DNA of 64,000 bases from Sandaracinaceae bacterium (GTDB lineage: Bacteria; Myxococcota_A; Polyangia; Polyangiales; Sandaracinaceae): contig JAHBWG010000012.1 of NCBI GenBank assembly GCA_019637095.1, positions 62,001 to 126,000 on the forward strand, given 5' to 3'. The notes beneath the pieces were generated by a model. That model saw only the letters and a program-made list of their open reading frames with translations. It was not told where the DNA came from and ran no database searches. Position 1 is the first letter of the stretch; each line of letters begins with the position of its first letter. The translations under genes were made by a program, and so were the position numbers. Positions 48,750 through 59,462 of the stretch are shown in pieces.

Positions 48750-48755
48750 AGGATA
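48750..48755 (-). promoter_or_regulatory. -10-like hexamer with very short leader
   Basis: TATCCT on the minus strand ends 6 nt before the GTG at 48743; same hexamer and spacing as at 26780. Confidence 0.55.
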
Positions 48756-48822
48756 GGCGCCGCTCTCCCAGTTCGCACCACGAGATCCGCGACGAGCGGT
48801 CGCGACCGCGAGGACTCGCGCT

Positions 48823-49455
48823 TCAGCGGATCGGGGGCACGTGGTCGTGGAGCTGCATCTCGAGCACGACCTCGCCGTCGCGCTCGCGCACCATCCGCAC
48901 CGGCGCGCCGGGCAGCGAGTCCGCGAACCACATCCGGGTGACGACCACGCGGCCTGCGTCGTCCGGTCTCGTGACCGTGTAGAGCCGACAGCGGAACGTC
49001 GCGAGCGGCAGCGCCAGCGTCGCGACGCGGATCTCGGTGGCGTCCGCCGGGAAGTGCGCGTGGGCCTCGAGGTCCTCCCACGTCCCTTCGCCGCGCTCGG
49101 TCGGGCCCGCCGGCTCGCCCGTCTCGGTGACGGGGGTCGACGTCGACGTGAACCCGCGCGCGTCGACCTCTTCGAACGTCCAGCGCTCGTAACGCACGAC
49201 GCCCGCCTCGCGGAACTGCAGCACGTACGTGCGTCCGGCGGGCGTCGCGTCGCGGATCGTCGCCGCCGGGAAGGGCACCTCCGCGAGCGGCGCCTCGGCG
49301 CGCGCTCGCTCCGCGGGCTCCGTGGGCTCGCCGGGCGGGGTGCGCTCGTCGGCCTCGCCGCCGGCGACGTGCGCGCTCGCGGCGCGCTCGCCGTCGCCCG
49401 AGCCGCCGCACCCGATGGCGACGGCGCACGCGAGGAGGGTCGAAGGGTGTCGCAT
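48823..49455 (-). CDS. Lipoprotein of unknown function
   Basis: 210 residues from ATG 49455. Signal peptide and lipobox-like segment (LLACAVAIGC). The mature part has a Glu/Pro/Arg-rich linker, then a strand-rich domain (TYVLQFREAGVVRYERWTFE ... WFADSLPGAPVRMVRERDGE). No known family. TACCCT lies 6 nt before the start. It is upstream of the kinase gene on the same strand, separated by 79 bp with a promoter of its own for the kinase. Confidence 0.75.
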   Translation of the reverse strand: MRHPSTLLACAVAIGCGGSGDGERAASAHVAGGEADERTPPGEPTEPAERARAEAPLAEVPFPAATIRDATPAGRTYVLQFREAGVVRYERWTFEEVDARGFTSTSTPVTETGEPAGPTERGEGTWEDLEAHAHFPADATEIRVATLALPLATFRCRLYTVTRPDDAGRVVVTRMWFADSLPGAPVRMVRERDGEVVLEMQLHDHVPPIR

Positions 49456-49461
49456 GGCGCC

Positions 49462-49467
49462 AGGGTA
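49462..49467 (-). promoter_or_regulatory. -10-like hexamer with very short leader
   Basis: TACCCT on the minus strand ends 6 nt before ATG 49455. Confidence 0.5.
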
Positions 49468-49618
49468 GCGCGTCGTGCGGACCGAGATGCGACGTCGCGC
49501 GCGGTCCGCTCGAAGCACGTCGATGGAGCGAGCGCTCGTGCGGGCTCTTCCAGGCGCCTCGCGACGGGCGCCCGGTGCTGTCGAGCCGCGGCCTCGACGA
49601 GCGATGCGCTGGAGCGAG

Positions 49619-50116
49619 TCAGGCGGCCGCGGCCGGGCTCGTCGCCGGCGCGCCCCCCGCGCCGAGCCGCCGCCGCGCGGTCGCGAGCTCGCCGTGCGCG
49701 GGCACGCGCTGCCCGATCTTGCCCAGGCCGAAGGGCGGCATGTTCCCGTAGACGCACTCGTAGCTCGACGGCGACACGACGTACGTCTCGTGCCAGATGC
49801 CGACCGCGTCGGTCGCCGCGACGCGCTTGCGGAACGCCGCCCACGCCGGGTAGTGCGCGTGGTCCTTGCTGCGCGCGTAGCGCAAGAGGTCTTCCTCGCT
49901 ACGCCAGTACTGCACCATCATCGAGGGGTTCGCGAGCCCGCCGCTCTCGTAGCCGAGCAAGCCGCTCTCGGGGTCGCGCTCGAGCTCCGCGATCATCTTC
50001 GGCATCGCCAGCGCGACCGGGAGCCAGAGGTCGGGGCGCCACCACTTGTTCACTCGCATCCCGATCAGGAAGACGACGAAGGGGCGGTCCATCAGGGAGG
50101 TCATGCGCTGGCTCAT
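49619..50116 (-). CDS. DUF4188-family protein
   Basis: 165 residues from ATG 50116, supported by GAAAGGAC (6 nt spacing). The VVFLIGMRVNKWWRPDLWLP start, AMPKMIAELERDPESGLLGY and MVQYWRSEEDLLRYARSKDH identify DUF4188, an alpha/beta protein of the dimeric ferredoxin-like (monooxygenase/haem-related) type. The enzyme activity is not established. It follows the TetR gene on the same strand, and a TetR-type palindrome (50164-50178) lies 48 nt before it. Confidence 0.85.
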   Translation of the reverse strand: MSQRMTSLMDRPFVVFLIGMRVNKWWRPDLWLPVALAMPKMIAELERDPESGLLGYESGGLANPSMMVQYWRSEEDLLRYARSKDHAHYPAWAAFRKRVAATDAVGIWHETYVVSPSSYECVYGNMPPFGLGKIGQRVPAHGELATARRRLGAGGAPATSPAAAA

Positions 50117-50163
50117 CGGGCTGTCCTTTCGATTCGATCCGGTGGGGGCTCGATCCTAGGTGG

Positions 50164-50178
50164 GTTTACGGTGTTCAC
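50164..50178. promoter_or_regulatory. TetR operator in front of the DUF4188 gene
   Basis: GTTTACGGTGTTCAC matches the reverse complement of the 50844 site (GTTAACAGTGTTTAC) at 11 of 15 positions, including the GTGTT core. It sits between the TetR stop and the DUF4188 start, so the second gene is probably controlled separately by the same repressor. Confidence 0.55.
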
Positions 50179-50219
50179 TTCGGGAGACGGTTGGGCGCCC
50201 GCGGCGGCCGCGTGGCCGC

Positions 50220-50837
50220 TCAGCGGGGCGCGAGCCCGTCGAGCAGCGCCTCGATGGAGCGCCGGTAGAGCGCCCGGAACTGCTCGTCGGTCGCGATGGG
50301 CGGCGGGGCGAGCAGCCGGCGCGCCTCGGGGTCTCTGGGCAGGCGCTGCTCGATCGTGACGAGCCCGTGGACGTGCCCCCAGATCACCACCGCGTGCGCG
50401 ACCGGATCGGCGCGCGACAAGACGCCGGCGTCGACACACTCGCGCACGCGATCGACCAGCATCTGGAACGTGGCGCCGCCTTCGTCCGCGCTGCGCTCCG
50501 CGAGCCGCTCGAGCCCGAAATGCTCCGGTGGCGCGACGAACATGATGACGTAGTAGGGCCGGTGCTCGAGCGCGAAGTCGAGGTAGCCCATGCCCGTCGC
50601 GACCAGGCGCTCGCGCGGCGTCGCGCCCTTGAGCCCTCGCGCGAGGTAGCTCGCGAACAGCTCGTGTCCGCGCTGGCAGACCGCCCAGAGCAGGTCCTCC
50701 TTGTCGTCGAAGTGCCGGTAGATCGCCGGCGCCGTGATCCCGGCGCAGCGCGCCACCGCGCGCAGCGAGAGGCCCGACAACCCCTCGGCCAGGTAGATGT
50801 CCCGCGCGCACGCGAGGATGCGGTCCTTGGCGCTCAT
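50220..50837 (-). CDS. TetR-family transcriptional regulator
   Basis: 205 residues from ATG 50837. DNA-binding domain at the N-terminus: DRILACARDIYLAEGLSGLS, VARCAGITAPAIYRHFDDKE. The C-terminal half (GYLDFALEHRPYYVIMFVAP) is of the type seen in TetR proteins with a hydrophobic ligand pocket. It likely represses itself through the palindrome 6 nt upstream of its start and the DUF4188 gene through a similar site. Confidence 0.88.
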   Translation of the reverse strand: MSAKDRILACARDIYLAEGLSGLSLRAVARCAGITAPAIYRHFDDKEDLLWAVCQRGHELFASYLARGLKGATPRERLVATGMGYLDFALEHRPYYVIMFVAPPEHFGLERLAERSADEGGATFQMLVDRVRECVDAGVLSRADPVAHAVVIWGHVHGLVTIEQRLPRDPEARRLLAPPPIATDEQFRALYRRSIEALLDGLAPR

Positions 50838-50843
50838 GCCGAC

Positions 50844-50858
50844 GTAAACACTGTTAAC
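50844..50858. promoter_or_regulatory. TetR autoregulatory operator
   Basis: GTAAACACTGTTAAC, an imperfect palindrome 6 nt upstream of the TetR start (50837); compare the site at 50164-50178. Confidence 0.6.
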
Positions 50859-50918
50859 GCCGGCGCCGTTCTCGCGCAAGTGCGGAGAGCTTCGGGGGGG
50901 TGAGGGGCCTCGCGAGCG

Positions 50919-50924
50919 TACCCT
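50919..50924 (+). promoter_or_regulatory. -10-like hexamer with short leader
   Basis: TACCCT ends 9 nt before ATG 50934. Confidence 0.45.
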
Positions 50925-50933
50925 CGGGGCGTC

Positions 50934-51929
50934 ATGGTCGCCGCGCGCGTCGCGATCGCGCTCGCGCTCCTCGGAGCGGCGGGCTGTGTGCCGGACCTCG
51001 GCGGCTACGAGGTCGTCGGTGCGGGCGGCCCCCTCGACTGCGACCTGACGCGGCCGACGCTCTCCGTCGTCGTGACCGGTGGCCGCGCGCTCGCGGTGGA
51101 GATCGTCGAGCTCGGCGACGTGCCGCGCCCGTGCGGACGGCTCGGCGACGTCGAGCCGCTCCACGAGGGGCATGCCGCGGCGACGTTCGTGCCGGGCACG
51201 CCGTTGCTCGCGCTCGCCTCGGCGGCGACGTGGGAGGCGGTGCACCTCGGCACCGGCCGGGTCGCGGTGCGGCGCGCGTCGGACGGGCTCGGGGTCGGCC
51301 TCGACGGATTCGCGCTCTTCGACGGCGCGCGCTGGCTCGCCGTCTTCCCGGCCGACGCCGGCCGCACCGCGACCGAGGACGTCGAGAGCCTGTTCTTCTT
51401 CGACGTGCGCGAGCCGGCGGCCTCGCGCGTCGAGCTGCCGAGCCAGATCGGGCTCGGCGCGCTCGGCGCTACCCCCGACTGCACCGTCGATCCGCTCGAT
51501 CCGATGGCGATGCTCTGCATCCGCGGCGGGCTCTCGTCCGATCCGGCGGCGGCGATCGAGGTGCGGCCCTTCTCAGCGGGCTTCACCCCGACCGTGCGCG
51601 TGCGCGGGCCCGAGGGCGTGCGCTTCGACCGCATCTCGTCCTACCCCGGTGGGCGCATCGCGTGGCGCGGGCGCCAGGGATCGGACGGCCCGCTCGGATA
51701 CTGGCTCGGCGACGCGGAGGGCGGCGAGCTGCGCGGACCCTATGCGTGTCCCCAGTGCGCGGTCGTCGGAGACGTCGTGCCCGACCCCGCGCGCGCCGAC
51801 GGCTTCTACCTGTCGTGCGCCGACGCCGCGGGGCTGGGGATCGTCTTGCGCGCCGATCCGACCCAGTGCGCGATCGTGCACTCCGTCGGCACCGGGACGC
51901 CGTACGACCTGAGCTTGCGGCTCCCGTAG
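50934..51929 (+). CDS. Lipoprotein with beta-propeller-like domain
   Basis: 331 residues from ATG 50934. Signal peptide with lipobox (ALALLGAAGC, Cys 19). The mature protein is strand-rich with repeated short blocks such as GLDGFALFDGARWLAVFPAD and ISSYPGGRIAWRGRQGSDGP, and at least seven Cys including a CPQC pair. A beta-propeller is possible but unproven. First of three exported-protein genes in this direction. Confidence 0.72.
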   Translation: MVAARVAIALALLGAAGCVPDLGGYEVVGAGGPLDCDLTRPTLSVVVTGGRALAVEIVELGDVPRPCGRLGDVEPLHEGHAAATFVPGTPLLALASAATWEAVHLGTGRVAVRRASDGLGVGLDGFALFDGARWLAVFPADAGRTATEDVESLFFFDVREPAASRVELPSQIGLGALGATPDCTVDPLDPMAMLCIRGGLSSDPAAAIEVRPFSAGFTPTVRVRGPEGVRFDRISSYPGGRIAWRGRQGSDGPLGYWLGDAEGGELRGPYACPQCAVVGDVVPDPARADGFYLSCADAAGLGIVLRADPTQCAIVHSVGTGTPYDLSLRLP

Positions 51930-51997
51930 CGCCGCCGCCCGGTGCGCGCGGAGCGCGCCGGGGGAGAATCCGGCGGGCATCGCGTAAGTCGTCCTCG

Positions 51998-53101
51998 ATG
52001 TGGCCCCTCGCCAACCGTCTCCGCGGCGCGCGCTCGCGTTCCGGTCGTGGACTATTGCAAGTAAAGTTGCTCGTGCTCGCGGCGCTGTGGGGCGCCTCGG
52101 CGTGTGACGGCGGGGCCGTGCGGCTCCCGACCGACGGCCCTCGCTGCGAGGTCGGGGCCTGCTGCGCGGACGCCGACTGTGGGCCGGGCCTCTGCTGCGG
52201 GCCCGGCCGGCAGTGCGTCCCCTGCTGCCGCGACAACGCGGACTGCCGCGCGGGCCAGTGCTGCGACGTCGCGACCACGGAGTGCCGCGCCTGCGGGTGC
52301 TCGGGCGACGCGGACTGCACCGCGGGCACCTGCTGCAACGAGGGCTCGTGCGGCGCCTGCGGGTGCGCCGCCGACGCGGACTGCCGCGCGGGCCAGTGCT
52401 GCGCGGCGGACGGGAGCTGCGGCGCGTGCGGGTGCGGCGGCGACGCGGACTGCCGGGTCGGCGAGTGCTGCGGGGCCGACGGGACGTGCGGCGCCTGCGG
52501 CTGCCGGAACGACCTCGATTGCCGCGTCGGTGAGTGCTGCGGAGCGGACCGCTCGTGCGGCGCGTGCGCGTGCACGGGCAGCGCGGACTGCACGGTGGGA
52601 CGGTGTTGCCACTCGGACGGGCGCTGCGGCGCGTGCGGCTGCACCGGGAACGCCGACTGCCGCGCGGGCGAGTGCTGCGGGCCCGACGGCGTCTGCGGCG
52701 CGTGCCCGTGCACGAACGACGCGCAGTGCAACGCGGGCGAGTGCTGCCTCGGCGACGGGCGCTGCGGCGCGTGCGGCTGCCGCAGCGCGGACGACTGCAT
52801 GGCCGGGCAGTGCTGCGGTCCCGATGGGAGCTGCGGCGAGTGCCCGTGCACCGGGGACGACGCGTGCCGCGTCGGGCAGTGCTGCGCCGAGGGCCGCTGC
52901 GGGGCGTGTCCCTGCCGCGCCGACGGCGAGTGCCGGGCCGGCGAGTGCTGCCGCTCCGACGGCTCGTGCGGTGGCTGCCCGTGCCGGGGCGACGACGAGT
53001 GCACCGCGGGGCAGTGCTGCCTCGCGGATGGAAGCTGTGGCGCCTGTCCGTGCAGCGGCAACGCGGATTGCACGGTCGGCTCGGTCTGCTGTGGAGCGTG
53101 A
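51998..53101 (+). CDS. Exported cysteine-repeat protein, 23-residue units
   Basis: 367 residues from ATG 51998 (TTG 52055 is possible). N-terminal signal with WGASAC. The rest is about thirteen tandem 23-residue units of the pattern C-x5-C-xx-G-x-CC-x4-C-xx-C, for example GDADCRVGECCGADGTCGAC; six Cys per unit, roughly one residue in four. A disulphide-rich rod is expected. No known family recognised; it is loosely like the NADC/G-CC motifs of other myxobacterial surface proteins. Repeats differ by several residues, so they are not recent. It is followed 7 bp later by the Stig1-like gene. Confidence 0.8.
   Translation: MWPLANRLRGARSRSGRGLLQVKLLVLAALWGASACDGGAVRLPTDGPRCEVGACCADADCGPGLCCGPGRQCVPCCRDNADCRAGQCCDVATTECRACGCSGDADCTAGTCCNEGSCGACGCAADADCRAGQCCAADGSCGACGCGGDADCRVGECCGADGTCGACGCRNDLDCRVGECCGADRSCGACACTGSADCTVGRCCHSDGRCGACGCTGNADCRAGECCGPDGVCGACPCTNDAQCNAGECCLGDGRCGACGCRSADDCMAGQCCGPDGSCGECPCTGDDACRVGQCCAEGRCGACPCRADGECRAGECCRSDGSCGGCPCRGDDECTAGQCCLADGSCGACPCSGNADCTVGSVCCGA
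52220..53098 (+). repeat. 69-bp coding tandem repeats, diverged
   Basis: About thirteen units of 66-72 bp with a conserved Cys-codon pattern and the GCGGACTGC-like core, encoding the 23-residue units of the 51998 gene. Confidence 0.75.
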
Positions 53102-53108
53102 GGGACTG

Positions 53109-54617
<1,509 letters not shown>

Positions 54618-54633
54618 CGGCGGCGCGAGCCGC

Positions 54634-56763
54634 TCACCGCCGCAGGTCGAGGTGGGTCGAGGTCGTGTCGTCGGGCGCGACCATCACGCCGCGGCGGTGA
54701 CGCTCGCCGGTCGGCGTCTCGAGCTCGAGGGCGATCACCCCGGCGGGGACGCGCAGCGCGCGCAGCGGCGTGCGGCCGAGCTCCTCGCCGTTCAAGCGCA
54801 CGAGCGCGCCGGAGGGGGTGCTCGTGAGGTTGAGCAGGCCCGTCGCGGCGGGCCCCTCCTCCTGCTGCGGCGTGTCCGGCGTGAGCGGCTGCGTCACCTC
54901 GAGCGTGCGCTCGGCGCGGATCTCGACGACGCCCTCGTGCTCGACGTGCCCCTCGAGCGCGAGCCGCACCCGGTGCGTGCCGGTGGCGAGCTCGGCGACG
55001 ACGGCCGGCGTGGTCCCGCGCTCTACGTCGTCGACGTAGAGCGTCGCGCCCGTGGGCGTCGAGTCGATGAGCAGCGTGCCGGTGTGGACGACCGCCACGG
55101 GCGGCGGGGGCGGGGGCGCGGGCGGCTCGCGCACGAGGAAGTACCACGCGCCCGCGCCGAGGCCGCCGAGCGCGAGCACCGCGACGAGCGCGAGCGCGAT
55201 CCAGGTGCCGGCGCCGCGGCCGCTCGCGGCGGGCGCGGGCTCGTGCGTCACGCGCCCGGGCGCGGTCGGCGCGCGGCGCGCGTCCCGCGCGAGCGGGTGC
55301 GAGGCCGCCGGCCCGAGGGGGTCGGGCTGGTAGAGGGCGTTGCCCGCCATCGCCGAGAGCGAGCCGCCCGGCCGCGCGTCGGCCGGCTCGGCGACCGGCG
55401 CGAGCCCGAAGGGGTCGTCGACGAGCGGCGGCACGTCCGGCATCGGCAGGTCCGGCAGCGCTTCGCCGTCGCCGGTCGAGAACGCGAGCGCGGCCGCCGC
55501 GTCGGAGCCGAAGTGGAACGAGCTCCCGAACGGCGTCGTGTCGACGGTGGGCCCTCGCCGCATCTCCTCTGCGAAGAGCTTCACCATCATCTCCTTGATG
55601 CGGCGCGCGGTGACCACCTTCTTGCGCCGCGCGCTGAACTCGCCGAGCGCCTCTTGGAGCTCCCCCGCGGACTGGTAGCGATCCTCCGGCTTCTTCGCGA
55701 GGCACTTGGCGATGATCGCCTCGAGGTCCGCCGGCGCCTCGCGCACGCGGTCCGAGAGCTGGGGCACCGGCCCGCGGACGATGGCCTCCATCGTCTCGAA
55801 CTCGGTCTCGCGGCGGTAGAGCGGGCGGCCGGTGATCGCCTCGTAGAGGCACACGCCGAGCGCGAACACGTCGACGCGGTGGTCGAGCTCTTTGCCGCGG
55901 CACTGCTCGGGCGCCATGTACGCGAACTTGCCCTTCACGACGCCGGCCTGCGTCTTGTGGGAGCGCGTCGCCGCCTTCGCGATCCCGAAGTCGAGCAGCT
56001 TCACCGAGCCGTCGTAGGAGATCATGATGTTGTCGGGCGTCACGTCGCGGTGGACGATGCCGAGCTCGGTGCCGTCCTCGGCCTTCGCGTTGTGCGCGTG
56101 GTCGAGCGCCTCGGCGACGAGCGCGATGATCTTGCAGGCGACGTGCACGGGCACGCCGCCGCTCTGGCGCGCCTTGCGGATGACCTTCCCGAACGAGGCG
56201 CCGTCCACGTACTCCATCGCGATGAAGTGCGTGTCGTCCTGCTTCCCGAAGCGATAGACGTGCGTCACGTTCGGGTGCGCGAGCCGCATCATCACGCGCG
56301 CCTCGTCGAGGAACATCTCGACGAACGCCGGCTCCTTCTCGTACTCGGCGAGGATGCGCTTCACCACGAGGTAGCGCCCGCCCGCGCCCTCGGACTCCTC
56401 GCGCGCGAGGAGGATCTCGGCCATGCCGCCGAGCGCGAGCCGGCCGACGATCGCGTACTGCCCGAACATCCCGATCGTCGGGAGCCGGCGCGTCGGCGGC
56501 TCGTCGGGCGGGCGGGTCGAGAGGAGCTTCTCGCGGTTCGCGCTCTCGAGCGACACGATCTGCTCGATGCCGGCCTCCGCGTCGTCGAGCAGCGAGCCGA
56601 TGTCCTCGAGCTCGTCGAACGACAGCGCCTGCGTCGCCGGCATGTCGTCGTCGTCCTCGTCCTCTGCCGCGTGACGGACGGGCAAGTCGTCGGCGTCACC
56701 GCGTGTGCGCGGGCGCAGCGTCGGCCGCTGAGGCGGCGGGGGCTTTCGCTCCGGACCCGTCAT
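54634..56763 (-). CDS. Ser/Thr protein kinase with two PEGA domains
   Basis: 709 residues from ATG 56763. Residues about 95-370 form the kinase: LALGGMAEILLAREE, VVKRIL (Lys), HRDVTPDN (H238) with catalytic Asp but Thr in place of the usual Lys, DFGIAKA, APEQC. A variable linker and membrane span (GTWIALALVAVLALGGLGAG) lead to two PEGA domains (GATLYVDDVERGTTPAVVAE; GALVRLNGEELGRTPLRALR). It phosphorylates protein Ser/Thr; targets are unknown. The HRDVTPxN variant is frequent in myxobacterial kinases, so activity is still likely. Confidence 0.9.
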   Translation of the reverse strand: MTGPERKPPPPQRPTLRPRTRGDADDLPVRHAAEDEDDDDMPATQALSFDELEDIGSLLDDAEAGIEQIVSLESANREKLLSTRPPDEPPTRRLPTIGMFGQYAIVGRLALGGMAEILLAREESEGAGGRYLVVKRILAEYEKEPAFVEMFLDEARVMMRLAHPNVTHVYRFGKQDDTHFIAMEYVDGASFGKVIRKARQSGGVPVHVACKIIALVAEALDHAHNAKAEDGTELGIVHRDVTPDNIMISYDGSVKLLDFGIAKAATRSHKTQAGVVKGKFAYMAPEQCRGKELDHRVDVFALGVCLYEAITGRPLYRRETEFETMEAIVRGPVPQLSDRVREAPADLEAIIAKCLAKKPEDRYQSAGELQEALGEFSARRKKVVTARRIKEMMVKLFAEEMRRGPTVDTTPFGSSFHFGSDAAAALAFSTGDGEALPDLPMPDVPPLVDDPFGLAPVAEPADARPGGSLSAMAGNALYQPDPLGPAASHPLARDARRAPTAPGRVTHEPAPAASGRGAGTWIALALVAVLALGGLGAGAWYFLVREPPAPPPPPPVAVVHTGTLLIDSTPTGATLYVDDVERGTTPAVVAELATGTHRVRLALEGHVEHEGVVEIRAERTLEVTQPLTPDTPQQEEGPAATGLLNLTSTPSGALVRLNGEELGRTPLRALRVPAGVIALELETPTGERHRRGVMVAPDDTTSTHLDLRR

Positions 56764-56806
56764 CCGACCCGGGATGGTGCCGGAGATCGCGGCCGAATTG
56801 CGAGCG

Positions 56807-57712
56807 TCATCCGGCGCGGGGATCGAACCGAGAGACGCGCCGCAGCTCCTCGTAGATGCGCTGCTCCTCCGCGGTCGGTTCGGGGGGCACGACGATCCTG
56901 ATCTCCGCGAGGAGGTCCCCGCGGCCGCCGCCCTTCATCGGGTAGCCGCGCTCGCGCAGCCGGATGACGCGGCCGCTCGAGGAGCCGGGCGGGACGCGGA
57001 TCTTCACGCGGCCGTCGAGCGTCTCGAGCGGGGCGTTCGTGCCGAGCGCCGCCTCGTCGGGGGAGACCTTCAGCACGACGTGCAGGTCGCTCCCTTCGAG
57101 CCGGAACGCGCCGTCGGCGACGAGCCGCACGACGAGCAGCAGATCGCCGCGCCCGCCGCGGCCCTGCCCGGCGAGCCGGATCTTCTGACCGTCGCGGACC
57201 CCCGGCGGCACGTTCACGGTCAGGCGGCGCTTGGCGCCGGTCTGCGGCTCGACGAAGAAGATCTCGCGCGGACCGCCCTGGAACGCCTTCGTGATGCCGA
57301 GCTCGAGCGTGGTCTCCTGCTCGCTCGTGCGGCGCTCGCGCCGCACCCCGCGGCCGCGACCCGGGCCGGTGCCCCCGAACACCTGTTCGAAGATCGCGTT
57401 GAGGTCCGTCTCGGCGGAGCCGACGCCGTAGCGGCCGAAGTCGAAGCGGACGTCCGCGTCGCTGACGGGCGGCGCGCGCCCCTCGGAGACCGCGCGCCAC
57501 GAGGGGCCCCACTTGTCGTAGAGGGCCCGCTTGTCCGCGTCGCGCAGGACATCGTAGGCCTCGCTGATCTCCTTGAAGCGCTCCTCGGCGTCGGGCTCCT
57601 TGCTGACGTCGGGGTGGTACTTCTTCGCGAGGGTCCGGTAGCGCTTCTGGATCTCGCTCGGCGGCGCATCGCGCGCCACCCCGAGCACGTCGTAGTAGTC
57701 CGTGTAGCTCAC
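56807..57712 (-). CDS. DnaJ-family co-chaperone without zinc finger
   Basis: 301 residues from GTG 57712. J domain at the N-terminus with HPD at 33-35 ([10 protein letters not shown]). A Gly/Arg-rich linker ([16 protein letters not shown]) is followed by two C-terminal substrate-binding beta-domains ([40 protein letters not shown]). The Cys4 zinc-finger module of DnaJ is absent, as in CbpA-type proteins. It stimulates Hsp70 ATPase and delivers substrates. A TATGCT hexamer lies 14 nt before the start. Confidence 0.93.
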   Translation of the reverse strand: MSYTDYYDVLGVARDAPPSEIQKRYRTLAKKYHPDVSKEPDAEERFKEISEAYDVLRDADKRALYDKWGPSWRAVSEGRAPPVSDADVRFDFGRYGVGSAETDLNAIFEQVFGGTGPGRGRGVRRERRTSEQETTLELGITKAFQGGPREIFFVEPQTGAKRRLTVNVPPGVRDGQKIRLAGQGRGGRGDLLLVVRLVADGAFRLEGSDLHVVLKVSPDEAALGTNAPLETLDGRVKIRVPPGSSSGRVIRLRERGYPMKGGGRGDLLAEIRIVVPPEPTAEEQRIYEELRRVSRFDPRAG

Positions 57713-57801
57713 CGGGCCAGCCGCCGAGCATACCGCGAAAGCGCCGACTTCGGAGCCCGAACCGCACCGCGCGCCGGCTTCCGTCCCTCGCGGCGGCCGT
57801 G

Positions 57802-57807
57802 CATACT
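57802..57807 (+). promoter_or_regulatory. -10-like hexamer with short leader
   Basis: CATACT ends 8 nt before ATG 57816. Confidence 0.4.
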
Positions 57808-57815
57808 CCCGCGCG

Positions 57816-59462
57816 ATGACGGATGGGAACGGGGGGCGCAGGCCGGCCGACGATCAGGCGTTCGTGGCGGTGCGGCACGGAGCGCGCTCGTGGGTCGTGG
57901 ACCTGCCGCGCGGCGAGGCGCCGTTCGCCGGGCCCGACGAGGACGCGGTCGTGCGCATCGAAGGGCAGGCGCGGGCGCAAGGCCTCGTGCGCTGGGACGG
58001 CGATCACGTCACGCTCGAGCGCACCGCCAAGTCGCCGCCGATCTACGTGAACGGCAAGCGCCTCGCCGGCCGCGCGATCCTGCGACCGGGCGACGAGCTC
58101 AGCGTCGGCGACGCGCGCATGGTCGTCGGGCTCGCGAGCCAGCCGCACCAGAGCGGGCGGCGGGCGCTCACGCACCAGGAGTTCCGAGAGCGCCTCGCGG
58201 AGGAGCTCGCGCGCGCCGCGCGGCGCGGCCGCCCGACGTCGCTCGTGATGGTGCACGCGGCGAGCGGCGACGGCGGCCGCGTGATCGAGGCGGCGCTCGC
58301 GGCGTTCCGCGCCGGCGACGTGCTCGCGACCTACGCGCACGACGAGCTCGAGCTGCTGTTCCCCGACACGTCGGCGATCGACGCGGGCGCGGTGGTCACC
58401 CGCGTCCTGGGCGACGCGTTCGTCGCGGCGGGCGTCGCCGCCGCGCCGCTCGACGCGGACACGCCCGAGCGCCTGATGCGCGCCGCGCGCCTCGCGCTCG
58501 GCGCGGCGCGCGCGAGCGGGGCGACGATCGCCGGGCCCTCGACCCGGAGCCCCGCCGACGTCGGGCCGTTCGTCGCGCCGATCGCGCGCGATCCGGCGAC
58601 GCTCGCGATCGTCGAGCGGCTCGGCGCGCTCGCCGTCTCGGACACCCCCATCCTGCTCACGGGCGAGGCGAGCAGCGGCAAGGGCGTCTTCGCGCGCATC
58701 CTGCACGATCGCTCGCCGCGCGCCGAGGGGCCCTACGTGGTCCTGCGCTGCGCCTCGCTCGTCGATCAGGACCGCATCGCCGCCGCCCTCGGCCCGCGCG
58801 GCGGCGTCCCCGAGGGAGCGACCTGCGCCGTCCTGGGCGCGCGCGGCGGCACGCTCGTGCTCGACGAGGTGTGCGAGCTGCCCCCCGATCCGCAAGAGCG
58901 CTTGCTCGATCTACTCGATCAGCTCGACGGGTCGGGCACGCGCCTCGTCGCGACGACGCACCTCGACCTCGACGGGCTCGCGCGGCGCGGCGCGTTCAGC
59001 GAGCCGCTGCGGGCGCTCCTGCGCGGCGCGGTCGTGGAGATCCCGCCGCTGCGCGAGCGGCCCGAGGACATCGTCCCGCTCGCGGAGGGCTTCGCGCAGG
59101 GCGCCGGCGCGCCCGCGCCGGTCCGGCTCTCGCCGGGGGCCCTCGCGCGCCTGCGCTCGCACCCGTGGCCGGGCAACGTGCTCGAGCTGCGCAACGCGAT
59201 GGAGCGCGCGGTGCGGCTCGCGAACGGCGGCGAGATCCTCGCCGAGCACCTCCCGAGCGACAGCCTGCCGATGGCCTCGGGCGAGGGGCGGCTGCGCGAG
59301 CACGTCGACTCGATCGAGCGCGACGCGATCGTGAAGGCGCTCGCCGACAGCAACCACAACCAGACCCACGCCGCGCGCCGGCTCGGCATCTCTCGTCGCG
59401 CGCTCATCTACAAGATGGAGAAGTACGGCCTGAAGGCGCCGCCCGGCACCGCCCGGCGCTGA
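57816..59462 (+). CDS. FHA-GGDEF-like-AAA-Fis regulator lacking GAFTGA
   Basis: 548 residues from ATG 57816. Order: N-terminal FHA-like domain (about 15-110, [20 protein letters not shown]), a degenerate GGDEF-like domain (about 120-250: [20 protein letters not shown] ... [16 protein letters not shown] where GGDEF is expected), an AAA+ domain of the sigma54-activator type (Walker A GEASSGKG, Walker [17 protein letters not shown]), and a C-terminal Fis-type helix-turn-helix ([20 protein letters not shown]). The sigma54-contact loop GAFTGA is missing, so canonical sigma54 activation is not expected. Converges on the sspB region. Confidence 0.82.
   Translation: MTDGNGGRRPADDQAFVAVRHGARSWVVDLPRGEAPFAGPDEDAVVRIEGQARAQGLVRWDGDHVTLERTAKSPPIYVNGKRLAGRAILRPGDELSVGDARMVVGLASQPHQSGRRALTHQEFRERLAEELARAARRGRPTSLVMVHAASGDGGRVIEAALAAFRAGDVLATYAHDELELLFPDTSAIDAGAVVTRVLGDAFVAAGVAAAPLDADTPERLMRAARLALGAARASGATIAGPSTRSPADVGPFVAPIARDPATLAIVERLGALAVSDTPILLTGEASSGKGVFARILHDRSPRAEGPYVVLRCASLVDQDRIAAALGPRGGVPEGATCAVLGARGGTLVLDEVCELPPDPQERLLDLLDQLDGSGTRLVATTHLDLDGLARRGAFSEPLRALLRGAVVEIPPLRERPEDIVPLAEGFAQGAGAPAPVRLSPGALARLRSHPWPGNVLELRNAMERAVRLANGGEILAEHLPSDSLPMASGEGRLREHVDSIERDAIVKALADSNHNQTHAARRLGISRRALIYKMEKYGLKAPPGTARR

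Noticed and set aside
52220-53098. Possible CRISPR array because of ~69-bp periodic repeats
   Set aside because: The repeats are long, diverged, in frame and encode a regular Cys pattern; there are no constant 24-40 bp repeats with unique spacers and no cas genes.
54634-56763. Considered a pseudokinase because HRDVTPDN lacks the usual Lys
   Set aside because: The catalytic Asp, the ATP-binding Lys and DFG are present, and HRDVTPxN is known in active myxobacterial kinases.
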